Assembly: GCF_037975245.1 (NCBI RefSeq)
Contig: NC_092573.1
Coordinates: 4,775,501 to 4,839,500, forward strand
Source: Apostichopus japonicus
Lineage: Eukaryota; Echinodermata; Holothuroidea; Aspidochirotida; Stichopodidae
Reading direction: 5' to 3'
DNA: 64,000 nt
Shown: one piece after another, positions 27,666-37,659 of the stretch
Numbering within the stretch: position 1 is the stretch's first letter
Layout: every line of letters begins with the position of its first letter
Notes under the pieces: model-generated
The model's database searches: none
Seen by the model: the letters and a program-made list of their open reading frames with translations, nothing else
Told to the model about the DNA's origin: nothing
Program-made: the position numbers and the translations under genes

Positions 27666-28181
27666 CTCTCGTAGGCTCCCGACTTCGGGACCAGTTTTGG
27701 ATCCCGTTTGGAGATCTGCGGACCGGGCTTCTGCCCCTGCGCCCCCGTTCTCGTCGGGCCCGGGCCCTCCGGAGCCAATCTCTGAGGACCCAGCAGTCGA
27801 TTGTATAGCTCTGGTTCCCGGCTCCGGGGGCGGTCTCGGATCTGGAGTGAAACCTCGGTTCTGCCTTCCCTTCGAGTCTCGCCGGACCCGGGGTCTCGCC
27901 GGACCCGGGGCCTCGCCGGACCCAGGCTCCCGGAGCCCGTCTCTGTGTGCGTACCACGCCGGGTACCACCACGCCGGTACACCTCGACCCGGACATTCTG
28001 TCCTTTCCGGTGGGATTTTTTTTTTTTTTTTTTTTTAAATATATATATTTTTTTCTCGCCGGACCCGGGCTCCCGGAGCCTGCTATGGGACCGGCTCCGT
28101 TTCAGCGACCCCTCGGTCGTACTCTCTCTCTCGGACCCGAGCTCTCCGTGGCCTGTAGCCCGCGCTCCATGGGTCTCTCTT

Positions 28182-28475
28182 GCTGCGACCCGGACTGAGA
28201 CGTTGCCTCTAGCCCGGCCGAGCCGTGCCTCTTCTCAAGAGGTCTTTTCTTGGCGGGAGCCTTGCTCCTGCCCTTCCCTCTGGCCGTAATCAACCGGACG
28301 TCGCCGGGACCGTTAGGGGTACTCTTTGCTGCGACCCGGACTGAGACGTTGCCTCTAGCCCGGCCGAGCCGTGCCTCTTCTCAAGAGGTCTTTTCTTGGC
28401 AGGAGCCTTGCTCCTGCCCTTCCCTCTGGCCGTAATCAACCGGACGTCGCCGGGACCGTTAGGGGTACTCTTTCT
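28182..28475. repeat. 147-bp tandem duplication, two copies
   Basis: The block starting CTGCGACCCGGACTGAGACG at 28,182 restarts at 28,329, a period of 147 bp (49 codons, so frame is preserved). The copies differ by about one base (GGCGGGAGCC/GGCAGGAGCC). This is a young expansion inside the old DIRS element. Confidence 0.95.
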
Positions 28476-28800
28476 TTCTCTCTCCACCTCTCCTTCGGCC
28501 CTCTCCTGGCCACTTTCCTCCACCTCTCTCACCACTTCTCCCTCCTCCTCTCTCTCTCTCTCTTGTCTCTCCTATATCTTTTTCTGGGGCACCGATGGCC
28601 TAAGGAATCAAGTCCAGCCTGCCCTAAAGCTTGCTTCTTAGACTCGTAAGCCACTGGTCTATCTAGTGCCACTGAGCTGGCGAAAAATTTATGCAGACCA
28701 GTGTAGGTTCTACACTTAGGACACAAATCGTGTTCGACCCAGGTTCTGCCTGGCCGAAACATCGAGTAGTTAAAAAACTTTAGCTGGTTACGAGACAAAC

Positions 28801-29339
28801 TAAAACGCTCGAATTAAGGAAAGACTAACTCTTAAGCTTACGGAAAAATGCAAACTAACAAGAGAACGGGAGATAACGGGAGGTACATAACGGTGAGTAG
28901 AGGTACGTAGCGTAACCTAGCAACGGCAAAATACGAAAAACGCTACGAAGTGGCCTAACAAAATCAACACAAGCTGAAAAAGAATATGAGAGAGCGAAAT
29001 ATAGAAGAAGAAATCGTGAATAGAAATACAATGTAGACATGCTATGAACATGAAAATACAACGACACGCCTATAGCGTGGGGAAGGGAAAATGGCGGGAA
29101 ACCTAGGCAGTTCGCGGAACTGCTACCCCCGCAAAAAACCTAAGGGCGGAAACGCACTAGGAATAAAAACAGTCCCCAAAACCCTCCCTTTCAACAAAAA
29201 AGGATACTTATCGGGCTGGAAAGGACTGCAATACTCCTAAGAATCCGAGGAAAGAAACTTCCAAAGATCGCTAAAGAAAACCAAGACGAAATCCAAGGGA
29301 AATATATCCACAAGAAATTCACGTGAAGACACTTTTAAT
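28801..29339. other. DIRS 5' leader region, non-coding
   Basis: This lies between the putative Gag region and the right ITR. No long frame is present, and A-rich purine stretches dominate on the + strand. Its position corresponds to the 5' untranslated part of the minus-strand element. Confidence 0.5.
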
Positions 29340-29491
29340 GGTAGAATGAGTAGTGAGGAGTGACCGAGGGGGGGGGGGGGTTCGGTCATAGAGGGCGCAC
29401 AGTGTTATTATTTTACCAGGACTTTATAGGCACGGTAGAATGAGGTGCTAAGGTTGTGAGGAGACAGGTAAGCGAGGAGCGAAGTAAATAT
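29340..29491. repeat. DIRS right inverted terminal repeat
   Basis: This is the reverse complement of the left ITR over about 150 bp, including the AGTGAGGAGTGACCGAGG block, a G-run, the GGGCGCACAGTGTTATTATT block and GGAGACAGGTAAGC. It ends GAGGAGCGAAG before the TAAATAT junction heptamer at 29,485-29,491. Confidence 0.93.
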
Positions 29492-30185
29492 CTAAAATTA
29501 TTGAACAGACGTGTTCACAACCGTTTTTACAACTTTATACTTAAACACGACTTATTGTATTCAAATCAATATGGTTTCAATAAGAAGCACTTAACATTTA
29601 TGGCGGCACTGACGACAAAATCTCGAAAGGATTGGATATTAAGATATGCACGGCTGCACTCTTCCTTGATCTAATTCTAAAAGCTTTGATACCAATCACC
29701 ACCGCATTCTTCTACAAATACTTATTGTTATTGGGTATGTTGAGCATCTTTAAATTGTTTCCAGAGTTACGTAAGTGATCGTTATCACTTTGTGTCGTAT
29801 AATGGTGTAAGCTCCTCACGTATTTTTGGCAATATTGGCGTTCCACAAGGTTCCATTTTAGGACCACTACTTTTTATTATGTATATAAATGATATCTACA
29901 TGTCTTCTCATAAGGTTTCCTTTATTATGTTTGCTGATGACACTACTGTTTTTATCCAACACAAACATTCAGAGAATGCTGTTCAAAATATCAGTAACGA
30001 ATGCCTCAAAATTTCTAACTGGCTAAAATCGAAGAGATTGTCGCTTAATATAGGTAAAACAACATTAATGGTGGTTGTCAACAGATTTTGTGATCATACA
30101 AAACTCAGTCAAACTTGATGGAGTGTGTATTAACGCATCTGATTATGCTAATTTTTTAGGATTGAATATTGATTCAAAACTTAAC
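29492..30185 (+). pseudogene. LINE reverse transcriptase, main catalytic part, decayed
   Basis: Resumes the LINE interrupted at 22,946. In order: SKIIEQ, a VHNRFYNFILKHDLLYSNQY block, a FLDL motif (first catalytic Asp) near 29,665 in a shifted frame, GVPQGSILGPLLFIMYINDI, the catalytic FADD motif near 29,930, then NWLKSKRLSLN and a NFLGLNIDSKLNW block near 30,150. Frameshifts and stops occur around 29,640-29,790 and after 30,115. Not functional. Confidence 0.92.
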
Positions 30186-33100
30186 TGGTGAAAAAAACAT
30201 ATTTCTATCATCAGCAAAAAGGTTCCGCCTGATTATGTTCTGTTTTCCTACCCAGTTCTGTTAAACCCCAATGTGTGTGTTTTCTATTGTTCTATTGTTA
30301 TCTCTTTTTTCTATATAAAGTAAAATTTTCCCTTTTTACTTTGTAAGAGACCAGACCAGAATAGTTATCTTTCTTATGGTCCCTCTGCCTCACTGTTATA
30401 ACTATGAATTAAGAAATGTACTTCATTGTGATTTAATGGCAGAAATAAACGAAAGAAACCAACAAACTTGATATTCATGTGAAAACACAGAAGTGTCCTT
30501 AATATGAAAGCTTCCGCATACTTTAAGTCTCATTATGCCTTCCATTATAAACACAAGAATGGGTTGAAATTTTGACCCAAAAAAAGTAGATCGTCATGAT
30601 TTTAATTATTATCTACACAATAGTATACAAAAGGATTGTTAGACCGACTTGACTGAATCATAAGGGCGCATTTAATGTTGGGTTGTAATTATAAGTATGT
30701 GGTGACCGCTTCAAAATTCGACAAGAAGAAAACACATATGAAAAAAATGTAAATTCCAAAGAAATTCCAGAATCATCCCTCATTCTGACATGCATCTGTG
30801 TTTTTATATGAGAGAACAGGAAATATCTGAAAACATTGCAGTTTCCGGGTGTTTCGCACTTAAACCTACTCAGGCAAACCCTGCACCCTAAGCCCATTGA
30901 CAGTTTATCCGAAATTCCTTCCTACGATTCTAGCAAGTTATTAACATTTGAATACAACACAGAAATAATTATCGTCGTGTTTTAAAGTAAACTCTTGATT
31001 TGTTTAGACCTTCTTTTATCGTTAACCGTAGCTAAAGTTACGGATTGATGTTTCCTATCATCCCAAAACACCAACTAAGTCAACTTAGAAAGATGCAGCT
31101 TCAACTGAAGAAAAACAAAACTTGAACAGAAAGTTGGAAAACAGCGAGAGCAAGTAAAATTCTGTTTATTACTTGCAATGATGACACTGGCGATTAATAA
31201 GATACATCGATCTTAGAGTTCAAATGAAATCAACTATAAATGTCTTCAAATATGCAAAGTATACGTGAGCAATAATAACACTATACCGTGTGTATGTGTT
31301 GTAGATCAACCTATGAATATTAAACACAATTACATTTGTGTTTTAATAATCTTCTTTTCCTATACAAGCTTGCTTTCATAGTATACACCTACGAAAACAA
31401 CCTTTAGGGCCTCCCTTAAATATTCATTTACACCGACATTTTCCAAAATAGTATATGGCGGATAAGGAAAGCTCTGAAACCATATGATCACGGCCTGTTA
31501 CTGTGCGAACGTAGTGCTGTATATATCAGGGAGTTGTTATGGAACTTCCTGGTGCTATAAATGTTTGAAATACTGAGTGATTGCAACACAGACAATCGTA
31601 GTGTGACAAAGAATCTTAATAACCAACACTTTCAAGTTAAAGGTCTCAAACAAGACTTTGTGCGACAAAAGGGTTTATTAGTTTCAGTAAGTAATTTACT
31701 ATAAAGAGGTAACATCCCGCAATATCAGTAGATAAAGGTTGAACAATGTTGGCCGTTGTTATACTGATAGTTACACTACGCCGGATATATCTCAGATAAA
31801 TATTATAATTTAACTCTGATATTCCCTTCGCAACTGACAAAAATATTGAAAAGGGTGACAATTTTATAACTCATTCAGATTTCTTTGTGCAAGCGCCCGA
31901 TTGTGTGAATTGTTATACTGCCTTGGAATTACTTTGTTGTGTTTTTGATCGATAAATCTGTATAACTGTTCAAACGTCAAAAGAGTATCATGGATAGTTC
32001 TCCCACAGTAACTGACAAAAGTTTCTTTTTTTTACACTGCGTTGAGATTAGCTAAATATAGTTCTGTCTATTTGGAAGTTGGGAAATTATTCTGATAACT
32101 TTCTGCAACTGGCAAGTATTTCAAAGTTTGAAAACTGTCACAGTTTTACAAATTCCTAGTCAGTTTTCCGTGGGCATGTGACCAATTTTGTACATTCAAG
32201 TTGTATATTCCATTTGGAATTATCTCAGGTGACGTTTTGGGACTTATGCTTTAGCCTTCATGCATTTTTTTGTCAACCGTTGCAACTGTCAAGTTAATGT
32301 TATTTAAGTTTGAAAATATGGATGGTTTGCAGTCTGTTTTCCGAAGGCTAGTGACTGCATTGGAAAGATTCAAGTAGATGTATAATACAATGATCATGCC
32401 ATTGAATTTAAACTCATCATGAAATCAATACTCTGCAGGCACACTAGGTTGGTGTGCTCGCATTCACTGCATGAATATAAACAATCTTTTTAAAACCATT
32501 ACTGACAGTCTTCAAGTGCCATTATTCGAGGTCTTAAATTGCTGAAAGGAAGTTCAAAAAATTTAATTAACATCTTGGCACAACAGAAATTGCCACGCAA
32601 TTCGCAACGCAAGTCTTCTTAACAGCAGAGGCGTATCCGAGTAGGGGGGGGGGGGGGGACCTATGTTTCCCCTATTTTTTGGAAACCTTACAAGTGTTCT
32701 CATATTTTTGTAAGAAAGTGAGACTTTAAGTTATTCAAAACTGACAGTTTGTTTAAGTATAAAGTAAAATTAAGTAGAAAGTGCCCCTTTCTTTCAAATA
32801 CAGGTATTGATGATACAGAATAATCAGAGGGCCCTTCGAAGTTTGTGCTTCGACTTTACCCATTAGCTTATAAGGTGTATCCCCACAATTGTTCAAATTC
32901 TGAAGTTGTTTATAGCATTAATTCAATTTAAAATGAAAGTGTATTACCGACAAAGGATACTAGATAAGATATTCTCTGAAATCTGCTCTTAAGTTAAAGT
33001 CGTCCACATTAAAAGAGGCCGCTCAGCGTTGGTTACTGTATGCATGTTTGTTGTTTTAGGTACTTTTGCGCGATATTGACTTCCTTTGATCAATATTTTG

Positions 33101-34440
33101 TTCCTAACACTTCTCATGATCGAAAATCACTTGATAAAGGGATGACAATTTCAAAACCCATAAAAAACATAACTTCTCTCATTTTGCCAGGAGAGACCTT
33201 TATACGGTTCCATGCTTGTAGTATACAGATATAATTATATCATAAGTATGAATTTAAGTACAATTCTATCTGGTATGAGTACGAGAACAAGCACATGGAA
33301 TGAATATCCTATTATAGGGTAGTATGAGTACAGAATCACTGTAATTCTGGTATAAATGAGTATTAAAACAAGAATTAAAATTATCAATTGACCTGAAAAT
33401 AAAATCTCATGTCAACAAATGTGCAATCCATTACCAGTGACTTTCCTAATGAAGTCACTAGACCTATTCGGTACCTGTTTGTTAGTCTCAATGATGATAC
33501 ACATATTTGACAGAGCATTTGCTCATAGGTATGTAAACGGGACCGGCAGTGTTGCCGCTATATCCCAGTTAAACGTTTAGCAATTTATGGATATTAATGA
33601 CGATGAATGAGAACATTTTTCATCAAGACTTTCTCGGGAAAGTAAAATTTTAGAATATTATACCGAAGGTCATTTTACGAATAAACGTCCTTTTACTGAA
33701 TATGGTAATACAATTGAAGGCCTTTTGATCCTAATGGCAATGACTTTAACAAGAAAGATTTCTGATAAAATATTCTGATAATCTTGCATTGATTAAATAT
33801 TTAAGCGTATCACACAGTCAGCAAGGAAAAATTCTCTTCCTTTTCTTATATCATGTAGAATTAAGGCAACGTCGTGAAACGGGAGGCATAAGAAAGGAAA
33901 CTTAATCTTGTATAACAAGGGCCCTTTTTCTTATCTACTTGCTTCGTTCGAATAAAACATATGCACAAAGTTTAAAAGGAGTATGTATGTTAGCTTAATA
34001 TTTAGAGGCACTCTGCTATTAAGATGCTTGCATAGAGATCAAAATTAATGACAAGGTACGAAATGGGTCAAGCATTGACGTCAATTTAAATCAATGGCTA
34101 TATATGGTAAAGGGAATCTTTGATACATCCAGACAGTCCGGAGGGTTAAATTCGAGGGGACAAATGTCAAAGGGACACTAGATCATGCCTTCGAGATTAG
34201 ATGGGAGAGGGGGGTAATTTTAGCTATTAGTGAGTACTCGAAATCGGGAAGAAAAGATAAGATTACCTGTTTGAAATCCCACCGGCTGAATGTAAGAATT
34301 TGTAACTTAATATCAACCTCAACGTTGACATGACTGCATGCGTACATTAATGTTACTGTAAAGTGTGCCCAATATTCTATGATCAGTACGGTATCGGCTT
34401 AGAAAGTACTCCACAACAGTGATGTCTTCCACGTTGCTGT
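30186..34440. other. LINE 3' end, then no gene recognised
   Basis: The LINE 3' untranslated region runs to about 30,470 and ends A-rich. Beyond it the sequence is AT-rich with frames of 79 codons or fewer and no domain I recognise. A G15 run near 32,644-32,659 is followed by CCTATGTTTCCCC, resembling G-run plus CCCC edges at 27,139 and 50,720, perhaps an old dispersed repeat. Confidence 0.5.
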
Positions 34441-34447
34441 GCCAAGG

Positions 34448-35120
34448 GATGGGCAGTGGAGTGGAATTCAGTAGGGGTAATGGTGAGTGTGGGATGGGCA
34501 GTGGAGAGGAATTCAGTGGGGGTAATGGTGAGTGTGGGATGGCTAGGGGAGTAGAATTCAGTAGGGGTAATGGTGAGTGTGGGATGGGCAGTGGAGTGGA
34601 ATTCAGTAGGGGTAATGGTGAGTGTGGGATGGCTAGGGGAGTGGAATTCAGTGGGGGTAATGGTGAGTGTGGGATGGGCAGTGGAGAGGAATTCAGTGGG
34701 GGTAATGGTGAGTGTGAGATGGCTAGGGGAGTAGAATTCGGTGGGGGTAATGGTGAGTGTGGGATGGGCAGTGGAGTGGAATGCATTAGGGGTAATGGTG
34801 ACTGTGGGATGGCTAGGGGAGTGGAATTCAGTAGGGGCATTGGTCAGTGTGGTATGGCTAGGGGAATGGAATTCAGTAGGGGTAATGGTGAGTGGAGGAT
34901 GGCTAGGGGTGTGGAATTCAGTGGGGATAATGGTGAGTGTGGGATGGGCAGGGGAGTGGAATTCAGTGGGGGTAACAGTGAGTGTGGGTTGGCTAGGGGA
35001 GAGGAATTCGGTGGGGGTAATGGTGAGTGTGGGATGGGCAGTTGAGTGGAATTCAGTGGGGGTAATGGTGAGTGTGGGATGGCTAAGGGAGTAGAATTCA
35101 GTAGGGGCAATGGTGAGTGT
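34448..35120. repeat. 45-bp minisatellite, left part (about 15 copies)
   Basis: Tandem units of 45 bp carry GAATTCAGTGGGGGTAATGG, then TGAGTGTGGGATGGCTAGGG with GGGCA/GGCTA variants that tend to alternate. Because 45 is divisible by three, several frames stay open on both strands, giving artefactual Gly-rich and Pro-rich frames. The array breaks off in mid-unit at GTGAGTGT (35,120) where a transposon begins, and resumes at 39,904. Confidence 0.97.
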
Positions 35121-35139
35121 ACACTGAAAACTTAAATTG

Positions 35140-35490
35140 GTTCACCGACTAACAAAACGTTAGTCCATCTGGTGCCTCTCCCGACTAACATAGCCTTAGT
35201 CAGTTGCTATACCAACTAATTTATTCCTTAGTCAGTTGGATTTCTTAGTCGGTCATCTTAGTCCGTCAGCTTAGTCGATCAACAATTTTTTAGTCGGTAA
35301 ATGTTTATTAGTCAGTTACATTAGTTGGTGACATTAGTCGGTCTTTACCGACTAATTTATATGAGCCACCGACTAGTTTATAGCAGGTTTTACATTAGTC
35401 AGGATGGTGCCTCTCCCGACTAACCTTTCTTAGTCGGTATCGACTGACTAGATTCACTGAAAGAATTAAACCCGACTAGTTTCACTGACT
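35140..35490. repeat. Left subterminal repeat cluster (TTAGTC/GACTAA)
   Basis: About twenty occurrences of TTAGTC(G/A)GT or its complement ACCGACTAA in both orientations. There is also a longer direct repeat, GGTGCCTCTCCCGACTAAC, at about 35,170 and about 35,407. In CACTA/EnSpm elements, subterminal repeats of this size are transposase binding sites; that role here is inference. Confidence 0.85.
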
Positions 35491-35499
35491 AGTATCACT

Positions 35500-36129
35500 G
35501 AAAGAAAAGAGAGCAGAAGAAACACAAATAATGTGTACGTTGGCAGTATTTATTTCTGATAAAACTTCTGATGTCTACAAAAGGCTGACTTTCGACAGAT
35601 AGAGAAGAAATCACTGTAAATAAAATCTGAAAATCTGATTTTTTTTCCAACAAAGTTAAGACAAGTTAATGGATCAAACATGAATCGCAAAAGTATAGCA
35701 CTGCACAATAATGCAAAGTTGAGTCTTGGGCAAGGGTTCCTCATGACTTTCGTTTTAAAGTGGTACCCCAAATCGACACCAGTTAAGTCTTCACGAACAA
35801 AGAGTGTTTCTCTTAACTACAAATGGCCTCCCACTTGTCTTCAGGAAGCCAAAATCTGCACCATTATTGACCTGTGAACAGAAAATATGATATACGTGTA
35901 AGCACAGATACAGATATAGCACATGATAACTCACATTATCATAAACATACATTTACATTAAAATTTTATAACATATTGGGAGGTATACATTTAAATCTAG
36001 GTCCATCAAATTATAAGCCAGGAATAGCAGCTTTAACAAATTATTATTAGCTTTGCACAGCATAACACCAAGTTATTTCTCAAAGCTTAATAATTATGTT
36101 AATCATGTTAATAATGATCCCAATAGACC
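35500..36129. other. Transposon interior, possible minus-strand terminal exon
   Basis: On the minus strand CTGTTCACAG at about 35,870 looks like a splice acceptor. It is followed by about 27 open codons (including a FGFLKTSGRPFVVKRNT segment) before a stop near 35,790. This might be the last exon of a decayed element gene. I cannot assign a family. Confidence 0.25.
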
Positions 36130-37659
36130 GGGATCCCAGAGGGTTTGGTTAGCTGGGAAGGTAACCAATTGCCTTGTACATCACAATGTTCACAGTGCAT
36201 TCCTGTATATGAAACCAGACGACTGGCAAACCGACTGTGGTGGGTGTGGCTGGGAGAGCAATTTTAAAGTCACCTGATAGCTAACCTAGATCAGTTTTCA
36301 TGGTAACACATCAAAGTAAGTACAATATGTCAGGTATGGCCCCAAGAGCAACAAATGGCCATTGCCAGTAATTATTGGTGGTGGGGTACCCCTGCCAGTG
36401 ATCTATAATTGACCCCTCAAGGCTGACCTAGGTCAGCTCATGAGGTAACCACTTGAAACCTACTGGAAAATGTTGGTTAGGGCTTCAGATACAACTGATG
36501 GGCATTGCCAGTAATTTTTATTGGTGGGGTACCCCTGCCAGTAGACCCCCAAAATGCCCATCCCCCATTGACCTAGATGAGCTCATGATGTAACCAGTTG
36601 AAAACTACTGGAAAATGGTATCACTTCATATGTAAGGGATGGGAATTTCCAGTAATTTATATTGGGGGGGGGGGTACCCCTGCCAGTAGACCCCCAAAAT
36701 GCCCATTCCCTCATTGACTTAGGTCAGCTCATGAGATAACCAGTTGAAAAATTACTGGAAAATGATAGGTATCACTTCATATGTAAGGGATGGGCATTTC
36801 CAGTCATTTACATTGGTGGGGTAACCCTGTCAGTAGACCCCCAAAATGCCCATCCCCCATTGACCTAGATTAGCTCATGAGGTAACCAGTTGAAAACTAC
36901 TGTAAAATGATTGGCAGGACTCTATATATATGTAAGGGATGGGCATTTCCAGTAATTTATATTAGTGGGGTACCCCTGCCAGTAGACCCCCAAAAAGCCC
37001 CCCCCCCCTCACTCATTGATCTAGGTCAGCTCATGATTTAACCAGTTGAAAACTACTGGAAAATTATTGACAGGATTCTATATGTAAGGGATGGGCGGAC
37101 TCTGGCAGTGGTGGCCCACCAATATAAAATACTGGAAATGCCCATCCTTACATATGAAGTGATACCTATCATTTTCCTGTAGGTTTCAACTGGTCAAATC
37201 ATGAGCTCACCTAGGTCAATGAGGGGATGGGCATATTGGGGTCTACTGGCAGGGGTACCCCACCAATAAAAATTACTGGCAATGCCCATCCCTTGTATCT
37301 GAAGTCCTAACCAACATTTTCCAGTAGGTTTCAAGTGGTTACCTCATGAGCTGACCTAGGTCAGCCGTGAGGGGTCAATTATAGATCACTGGCAGGGGTA
37401 CCCCACCACCAATAATTACTGGCAATGGCCATTTGTTGCTCTTGGGGCCATACCTGACACATTGTTCTTACTTTGATGTGGTTACCATGAAAGCTGCTCT
37501 AGGTTAGCTATTAGGTGACTTTAAAATTGCTCTCCCAGCCACATCCACCACAGTCGGTTTGCCAGTCGTCAGGTTTCATATACAGGAATGCATTGTGAAC
37601 ATTGTGATGTACCAGGCAATTGGTTACCTTCCCAGCTAACCAAACCCTCTGGACTCCCG
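36130..37659. repeat. 1.53-kb palindrome with 149-bp tandem units
   Basis: The left end (CCAGAGGGTTTGGTTAGCTG) is the reverse complement of the right end near 37,652-37,632. Complementarity continues through the GTAACCAATTGCCTTGTACA block, the ACTGGCAAACCGACTGTGG block and the CTCCCAGCC block. Internally the left arm holds about five tandem units of about 149 bp (GGGATGGGCATTTCCAGTAA, GGGGTACCCCTGCCAGTAGA, TCAGCTCATGAGGTAACCAG). The right arm holds about two in reverse orientation. Small frames in the arms are mirror images of one another. This is either a foldback insertion inside the larger transposon or part of it. Confidence 0.92.

Larger units (their letters stand above)
27206..28800 (-). 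pseudogene. Putative DIRS Gag-like region, GC-rich and repetitive
   Basis: Minus-strand frames here are rich in Arg, Ser, Pro and Gly, as in basic disordered Gag proteins. At 28,798-28,529 a CPKCRTYTG..HKF motif is followed by an AGLDSLGHRC stretch, reminiscent of the Cys/His N-terminus of DIRS-type Gag proteins. The region is broken by a poly-T run (28,018-28,036), tandem duplications and stops. The position, upstream of RNase H on the same strand, fits Gag. The identification is an inference from position and composition. Confidence 0.4.
22947..29491 (-). mobile_element. DIRS-like tyrosine-recombinase retrotransposon, decayed, minus strand
   Basis: DIRS elements replicate by reverse transcription and integrate a circular intermediate with a tyrosine recombinase. 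Visible here are inverted terminal repeats at both ends, an internal complementary region (23,573-23,671), a decayed tyrosine recombinase (23,740-24,640) and a decayed RNase H (24,641-25,085). A GC-rich, Gag-like 5' region lies at 27.2-28.8 kb. The expected reverse transcriptase between RNase H and Gag is not recognisable; two SINEs occupy part of that space. The heptamer TAAATAT is at both junctions, and removing the element restores the LINE reading frame with no duplication. GC content is far above that of the surroundings. Confidence 0.93.
21410..30470 (+). mobile_element. Decayed jockey/CR1/L2-type LINE, split by a 6.5-kb DIRS element
   Basis: The 5' part (endonuclease and start of reverse transcriptase) lies at about 21,410-22,946. 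The 3' part (rest of reverse transcriptase and 3' tail) lies at 29,492 to about 30,470. The intervening sequence is a separate DIRS-like insertion on the opposite strand. Stops and frameshifts occur on both sides, so the LINE is dead. The 5' edge is uncertain, and the 3' end is placed where the AATAAA-like, A-rich tail appears. Confidence 0.85.

Noticed and set aside
27312-28289. Several + strand frames rich in Pro, Arg and Ser (75 to 162 codons)
   Set aside because: They are antisense shadows of the GC-rich Gag-like region of the minus-strand DIRS element.
34319-35110. Pro/Leu-rich and Gly-rich reading frames of 88 to 208 codons
   Set aside because: They arise from the 45-bp minisatellite, whose unit length is a multiple of three, and are open in several frames on both strands.
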